A DNA stretch of 64,000 nt. Origin: Persicaria tinctoria (Eukaryota > Streptophyta > Magnoliopsida > Caryophyllales > Polygonaceae). This document shows, one piece after another, positions 58,440 to 64,000 of the stretch. Position 1 is the first letter of the stretch, and each line of letters opens with the position of its first letter. Location: contig JBANSL010000003.1 of NCBI GenBank assembly GCA_037127255.1, positions 21,786,314-21,850,313 of the forward strand. The letters are read 5' to 3'. A program made the translations under genes and the position numbers. The notes under the pieces are model-generated. The model was given only the letters and a program-made list of their open reading frames with translations. It was not told where the DNA came from and did not search any database.

Positions 58440-58990
58440 CAAAGCATGCGGAACCACTCGAATCAGGCCAAGAACCCAGGCTACTCGATCTCGAGTAAGC
58501 CCTAGTCGACATAGACAAGCCTGGCCGACCAGCCTTGGTCGACGAAGCCTGATCGAGAGAGCCAGACACCCGAGGTCCGGACCCTACTCGATCTCGACAA
58601 GAACTGGTCGAGGGCGACGAAGCCCAGCACCACCAACCGGAGTCGACGAGGAGAAGCTGCCCGAGAAGCCGAGGACGAAGCTGAGGACGACCAGGAGCAC
58701 CCGCTGCCAGCGGAAGACTCGACTCGCTGCAGCGGATCACTCGCTGCCGCGGAAGAAGCAACTCGCTTCCAGCGGAAGAGCCAACTCGCGGAATCGCCCT
58801 ACTCGATCTCGATAAGAGGTGGTCGAGATCGACGAGCGCCAGGAGCCATGTCCGAGTCCGTCGAGCACCAGCTAGCCGAGACGACGAACCAAGCCAAGTC
58901 GACCACGGTCTCTACTCGAGATCGACAAGCGTCTTGTCGAGGTCGACTAGAACTCCAGAGGCTGCTCGACGCGGATTGATCAACTCTACT
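58440..58990. repeat. GC-rich CTACTCGATCTCGA array in family A copy 2
   Basis: Units such as CTACTCGATCTCGAGTAAG (58481), CTACTCGATCTCGACAAG (58583), CTACTCGATCTCGATAAG (58799) and CTACTCGAGATCGACAAG (58913) alternate with GGTCGACGAAG-type units. It is longer than and differently arranged from the copy 1 array, although the flanking LTR sequence aligns well. The 152-codon ORF across it (58357-58815) is a by-product. Confidence 0.75.
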
Positions 58991-59196
58991 CGGATTTGGA
59001 TTGCTTGGGCGCGAAGTTGCTGAAATCTATCCGAAACTATCAAGATCTACCATGAAGAGAAAGATTCTATCAATTGAAGACATTTAGATATAATTCCTAT
59101 TTTAGATTTAATTTCCATTTTGTCTTTTATTTATCTTTTAAGCTTTTTAGATATAGATAGATATCTTCTTTCCTAGAATAGCTAGGGAATGAAGGC

Positions 59197-59204
59197 TATA
59201 AATA
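59197..59204 (+). promoter_or_regulatory. TATA box of family A LTR, copy 2
   Basis: TATAAATA followed by AAGCCCTAGGGGCTCAG, as in copy 1. Confidence 0.55.
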
Positions 59205-59540
59205 AAGCCCTAGGGGCTCAGTTTTAATCATTCATTTTCAGTCAGAGACAAAGAGTTCCAAGGAGAAGTTTAGGGAGTTCGAAGGTTTTAGGGTTTTGGC
59301 AGTTTGCGAAAGTTGATTGCCGGAATTGTAAAATCGTTGGATATAGTTAATGCAAGTTATTTCTTTCAAATCAATGATGTCTGAGTTTGCGATGAAGAGC
59401 GAGTAGTCCACCCACTTCTAGGGTTGGGGCGAGCCCGACGATAGCCATGCGTAATCGAGGTAAAGATCCGACCTTTATCATGTTTTGAGCATTTTCCTAC
59501 TTGTTGATGTGTTTATTGCCCATCTAATGGAGATCCATGC

Positions 59541-60866
59541 TGATGAGCGGTTTTTAGTCGCATAAACCGTATCAAAATAAAACTCAAACCTACAAACTAG
59601 TATAGCAAGCAAGTAAGAGGTCGATCCCACAGAGAATCAAGTATTCCTTTGCAAAGTGTATTTACCAATTAGTAGAAAGGGGGGTTTTGGTTGATTGAGA
59701 TTGAAAAGAAAACAAAATAAAATATAAACAGATTAATGCAAAACAATTTAGAGAAGATCGATCTACCTACAACTATCCACTTTATTTGGGTGAATTGATA
59801 TTGTAACTTCCTCTTGTCCTTTTAGGTTTCCTATGAATGCCCTTGTCCCGACCTAATATAGTTACTAGTCCAATCAGTCCTAGAAACCCTTATCAATCGA
59901 ACAGTCCCTAAAGAAGGATTTAACCCAATTGATAGCTTTAAGTTCAGAGATTAACCAAGGTATTTGCAGTCCCTAAAGAGGGATTTAACAACACATCCAA
60001 CTTCCTACTCATTCAATTAGTTCAATCAGCCCTAAAGGAACAAGTTTGCCACTTAGGTTAAGGTTCACACTCAGGAATCTACAAAACCTTAGCGATTGAA
60101 TTGATCTAACAAGTTGGCCAGACGAGATAGAACAAATCAATAATCAATCAAGCACAAAGAAGTTGAAGCATTCAAATATAGGAAATAAGGAACAAGATTC
60201 AGAAACACACAATCAATCCAAATAAAGCTTCAAATTGCAAGTAGAACGAAGAGAGTTTAGTCGCCCATGGCGAACATCGCTCTCTCTCCAATTGTCTGAT
60301 AGAATGTAAGAATATAATGAAAGGTAATGAAAAATAACATAAAAGTGGCCTAATAAAACATCCAAGTCGGCCCTCCAAACAAAATAGAACAACTAGGGTT
60401 TTTCTCAAAACGGCGCAGCGCTGATGACCCGTGCGGCGGGCGCCGCAAATTTGCGGCGGGCGCAGCAAACCATGCGGCGGGCGCAACATGAATACCGCCC
60501 CTGGCGGCGGGCGCAGCAAACCATTGGTCTTTCACGGAAATTCCGTCTTGAATCAGCTCTCGACGTCAACATGAAAGTTGTAGCCCTCTGAAAGAGCTTT
60601 CCAACGCATGGTCATAATAGTCGATCGGACAACCGAGGCCTCCAGAAAGTGCAAAACAAGTTCAGCATGTCTGACGACAACTTCTGCAGACTTGTTCTTC
60701 GTTTAGGTTCGCTTCTTCTTCTCAGGACCTCTTGAGATCTTCATGTAAGCTTCTTCGATCAACTAGACATTCTCATCCAATGCGTTATCAACCCATGTCT
60801 CCTCCTCGGATCCACGATTACCTGAAATAATCAATAAAAGCATGTAGATTCCGACTCCAACCACAC
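59541..60866 (-). repeat. Family B LTR, copy 1, interrupted at its - strand start
   Basis: From TGATGAGCGGTTTTTAGTCG to CTCCAACCACAC. It aligns with 60867-62224, but the remaining about 92 bp of the LTR are not present before copy 2 begins. Shares blocks with the nested element LTR at 19949-21391 (for example the GGTCGATCCCACAGAGAATC block and the TTCAGCATGTCTG block). Confidence 0.85.
60410..60530. repeat. GCGGCGGGCGCAGCAAACCAT minisatellite, family B copy 1
   Basis: About four irregular units of 20-22 bp, strongly GC-rich, in AT-rich LTR sequence. Confidence 0.85.
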
Positions 60867-62316
60867 TGATGAGCGGTTTTGAGTCGCGTAAACCGTATCA
60901 AAATAAATTCGAACCTACCTAACTAATGTAGTGTGGTAAGCACGAGTCGATCCCACAGAGAATCAAGTTATTCCTAAGTTAAGTTTATTTACCAATTAGT
61001 ATGAAACGGGGGTTTTGGGTGATGAAAATAAGAAAGAAAATAAAATAAACTATAAACAAAGTTAATGCAAAACAAATTAGAAAAGATTCGTTCTACCTAC
61101 AACTATCCACTTTATTTGGTCGAATTGATATTATAACTTCCTCTTGTCCTTTTATGATTCCTATGAATGCCCTTGTCCCGACCTAATATAGTTACTAGTC
61201 CAATCAGTCCTAGAAACCCTTATCAATCGAACAGTCCCTAAAGAAGGATTTAATCCAATTGATAGCTTTAAGTTTAGAGATTAACCAAGGTATTTGCAGT
61301 CCCTAAAAAGGGATTTAACAACACATCCAACTTCCTACCTATCCAATTAGTTCAATCAGCCCTAAAGGGATAAGTTTGCCACTTGGGTTAAGGTTCACAA
61401 TCAGGAATCTACAAAACCCTAGCAATTGAATTAATTCTACCAAGTTTATCAGTCGAGATAGAATAAAACAATCAAACATTCAAGCACAAAGAAGTCGAAA
61501 CATTCAATATAGGAAATAAGAAACAAGAATTAGAAACTCACAATTCAATCCAAATAAAGCTTCAAATTGCAAGGAGAACGAAGAGAGTTTAGTCGCCCAT
61601 GACGAACATCGCTCTCTCTCTAATTGTACGATAGAACGTAAGAATAGAATAGAATAGAAGTTATGAAAAATAACATAAAAGTGGCCTAATAAAACATCCA
61701 AGTCGGCCCTCCAAACAAAATAGAACAACTAGGGTTTTTCTCAAAACGGCGCTGCGCTGATGACCCGTGCGGCGGGCGCAGCAAACCATGCGGCGGACGC
61801 AGCATGAATACCGCCCCTGGCGGCGGGCGCAACAAACCAAGCGGCGGGCGCAGCAAACCATGCGGCGGGCGCTGCATTGGTCTTTCACGGAAATTGCGTC
61901 TTGAATCAGATCTCGACGTCAACATGAAAGTTGTAGCCCTCTGAAAGAGCTTTCCAACGCATGGTCATAATAGTCGATCGGACAACCGAGGCGTCCAGAA
62001 AGTGCAAAACAAGTTCAGCATGTCTGACGACAACTTCTGCAGACTTGTTCTTCGTTTAGGTTCGCTTCTTCTTCTCAGGACCTCTTGAGATCTTCATGTA
62101 AGCTTCTTCGATCAACTAGACATTCTCATCCAATGCGTTATCAACCCATGTCTCCTCCTCGGATCCACGATTACCTGAAATAATCAATAAAAGCATGTAG
62201 ATTCCGACTCCAACCACACAGAGAACAAATATGCAAATTATACTTAAACCATGCATGATATGTATCATAACTAAGCTAAATGCAACCTATTATAACTCTC
62301 TAAATGCATGCTATCA
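60867..62316 (-). repeat. Family B LTR, copy 2: 3' LTR of an element running off the right edge
   Basis: 1450 bp, TG...CA (TGATGAGCGG to ATGCTATCA). On the - strand it is preceded by AAGTGTGGGGGAATT, a polypurine tract, so it is the 3' LTR of a - strand element whose interior lies to the right. Left flank CACAC matches the point CACAC/AGAGAAC where copy 1 is cut, which suggests insertion into copy 1. Confidence 0.85.
61755..61877. repeat. GCGGCGGGCGCAGCAAACCAT minisatellite, family B copy 2
   Basis: Five units; one more, and differently ordered, than in copy 1. Equivalent position in the LTR. Confidence 0.85.
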
Positions 62317-64000
62317 AATTCCCCCACACTTAAGCTTTTGCTTGTCCTCAAGCAATCAAAAACAAATATAGAATTGATCATCCCACAAATAAGATCTTCA
62401 TGCTATAGTTTTAGAAAAGCAACATCAAACAATAGGAGCCATGAATAAGAAAACAAATATCCTAGCAAATATATGAGCGGTCCAATAGTAAAAGCAAATT
62501 TAATCCAACCTCACCGGGATAATGTGTTTCACTCAAGCTCTCATGTGTTTAGTCTTTAAAGTCCAACTCTCAACTCAATCCAAAATGCTCTGTACACCGT
62601 GAAAGTTATCACTTGCAAACAACATCATGAGGACTTTTATAAGGTTGTAATGTGGCTTTGGTAGGAACATAAGGCATGAGAAATATTTAGACTTGTGGTG
62701 CTAAAAATCCGGGAAAAAGGAACAACAACCAACCAGAACAACACCAAAACTTCCATACTTCGCAAACCATTCCAATAACAAAAACTCCAATACACATCAA
62801 TAAGCACTCGTCGATTTCAATAGCCATACAACTTATGCAATTTTTCCATTTGAATGATGACTTTCTTTTCTTTTCTTTTATGCTTACTTTTGCCCCTAGT
62901 TGAATTTTATCCTCCCAAGATCCAAGCTTACTAGACTTTTACTCCTAAGTGAATTTTATCCTCCTTAGGCCCCTAGTAACAAGTCATCTCTATTATGCAA
63001 GAAGGGTTACCTTATTTTGGCTATGCCTCTCGCAATATACAACCATACATACATCATCTCCACTCAAAGCAACTCCAACATAAAGATTTTTCACCAATTA
63101 TCTTCATAATTCCCGGATAGGGTCAGGCTAATCATTGGCTATGATATATTTTTGTGGAGCTAGAAAAAAAAAGAATAGGCTTTAAGGCTCAGACGGGCTT
63201 TAAGCAAAGGATAATATGTAAGGTAGATAGGGTATAATATGGCTAAAGAAAATATGCCTCAATCATTTGAAATTGACAAGCAACAAACATGTGCAATACG
63301 GTGTTGAAATAAGAAGCATATGGAGAGTATAATCACACAATAAAAGCAAAAGGGAATAATATGTAAAGTCTCTATAAGGCCAAAACAAACTCACAAGGGT
63401 TATGTTTTTGCTAGATTTCAATTTAATCTCAACTATGAACCATACTTGCTCAATTATATTCTCAAATCATGCTCCAAAATCATTTTCAAGCAATTCAATC
63501 AAATCATGGGATTTATGCAATTAAGATCATAAAAATGAATTAGAGGACAAACTAAACCAAGATGGGTAATGCATAACAAAAATTGAAAAAAAAAAAAAAC
63601 AAAACAAAAAAGCAGAAAACTAATATATATATATATAAAGACGGAGCTACACTTGAATTCCCCACCCCATGCTTAAAATCTTACTTTGTCCTCAAAGTAA
63701 ATAAAAAGAAAGAAAGAGGCAGAAGAAACTCACAAAGTAGTCAGGCGTTCGAGACAAATCATTGAGCTCAAGAAGAGGTGGTGGTGTTTTCTCTGAACCG
63801 ACCATAAAATTCAACATCCCTCGTAGTTATGAGACCCTAGGTGTTCCAGCAGCAACTTTCAGCAGCAACTTGGATGTAATTGGCTTTTGTGAACCTTCTT
63901 AGAGTTGGAAAAATATAGACATATCCTCTTTGCAAAACGCCTGGCCAAGACACACAAAGACGATACAACAAGCAAATGCAGGCCAACTATCCAAGAGATA
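62317..64000 (-). mobile_element. 3' interior of the family B gypsy-type element (runs off window)
   Basis: Non-coding as far as seen. Begins on the - strand side of the LTR with GAGGACAAGCAAAAGCTTAAG and TGTGGGGGAATT; a related motif (GAGGACAAAGTAAGATTTTAAG, then GGGGTGGGGAATTC) recurs at 63650-63695. This long non-coding tail with GGGGGAATT is known from plant Tat/Athila-type and LARD elements. A short direct repeat (GTGAATTTTATCCTCC at 62950, variant at 62896) and an A-rich run (63580-63615) are also present. No protein domain. Confidence 0.6.

Larger units (their letters stand above)
58232..59540 (+). mobile_element. Family A LTR-like unit, copy 2
   Basis: Begins TGCCATGTTTTACA and follows copy 1 (3530-5434, opposite strand) through the GC-rich array, TATA box and leader. 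It ends where the family B LTR begins at 59541, so its last 0.5 kb or so is missing or displaced beyond the window. No coding interior. Confidence 0.65.

Noticed and set aside
58357..58815. 152-codon Arg-rich ORF
   Set aside because: It runs through the GC-rich CTCGA array, and copy 1 of the family has no equivalent frame.

Overview
The window is a transposon-dense segment of a flowering-plant nuclear genome. The evidence is an 18-exon ERD6-like sugar transporter gene with GT-AG introns, plant-type Copia, gypsy, CACTA, Mutator-like and MITE elements, and AT-rich spacer. The host looks like a eudicot; nothing here fixes the species. Apart from the sugar transporter I see no intact host gene.

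Layout. (1) 1-13.5 kb holds decayed repeats: a Ty3/gypsy pol remnant (1.9-3.5 kb), a long LTR-like unit with a GC-rich array (family A, 3.5-5.4 kb), a probable 2.9-kb solo LTR (7.0-9.9 kb), a hAT-like fold-back element built from CGGGT-type repeats around a TA microsatellite (10.3-11.2 kb), and a possible Helitron end and retroposed fragment near 12 kb. (2) 13.5-30.3 kb is one Mutator-like element that carries an Ulp1-protease-like gene (DUF1985 plus C48 peptidase) on the + strand, converging on a mudrA-type transposase gene on the - strand. Its DUF1985 exon holds an 8.1-kb CACTA element (TSD GTT), which in turn holds a 3.3-kb gypsy-type LTR element. Its protease exon holds a Tourist-like MITE (TSD TAA). 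An octamer, TTTCAGCA, is scattered at extraordinary density through this element. (3) 30.4-34.7 kb is a second, internally deleted element with the same convergent gene order; it ends about 90 bp from the core promoter of the sugar transporter. (4) 34.8-39.3 kb is the ERDL6-type transporter gene, complete and apparently functional. (5) 41.1-45.2 kb is a short-LTR Copia element with an internal deletion. (6) 46.3-55.9 kb is a young SIRE/Maximus-like Copia element with 1003-bp LTRs, perfect TSD AAATG, gag, pol, and an intact third ORF of 568 codons in the position where SIRE elements carry env-like genes. (7) 56.0-58.2 kb is a Copia pol remnant; 58.2-59.5 kb is an inverted second copy of family A; 59.5-64 kb is a pair of nested gypsy-type LTRs (family B), the second belonging to an element that runs off the right edge.

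The protein-coding genes of the elements work as mobilisation sets (gag/pol; mudrA; a CACTA TnpA-like protein), but nearly all carry stops, frameshifts or deletions. The points most worth attention are the TTTCAGCA-studded Ulp1-type Mutator element, the intact third ORF of the SIRE-like element, the GC-rich minisatellite islands inside two LTR families, and the triplicated proline-rich exon of the CACTA gene.
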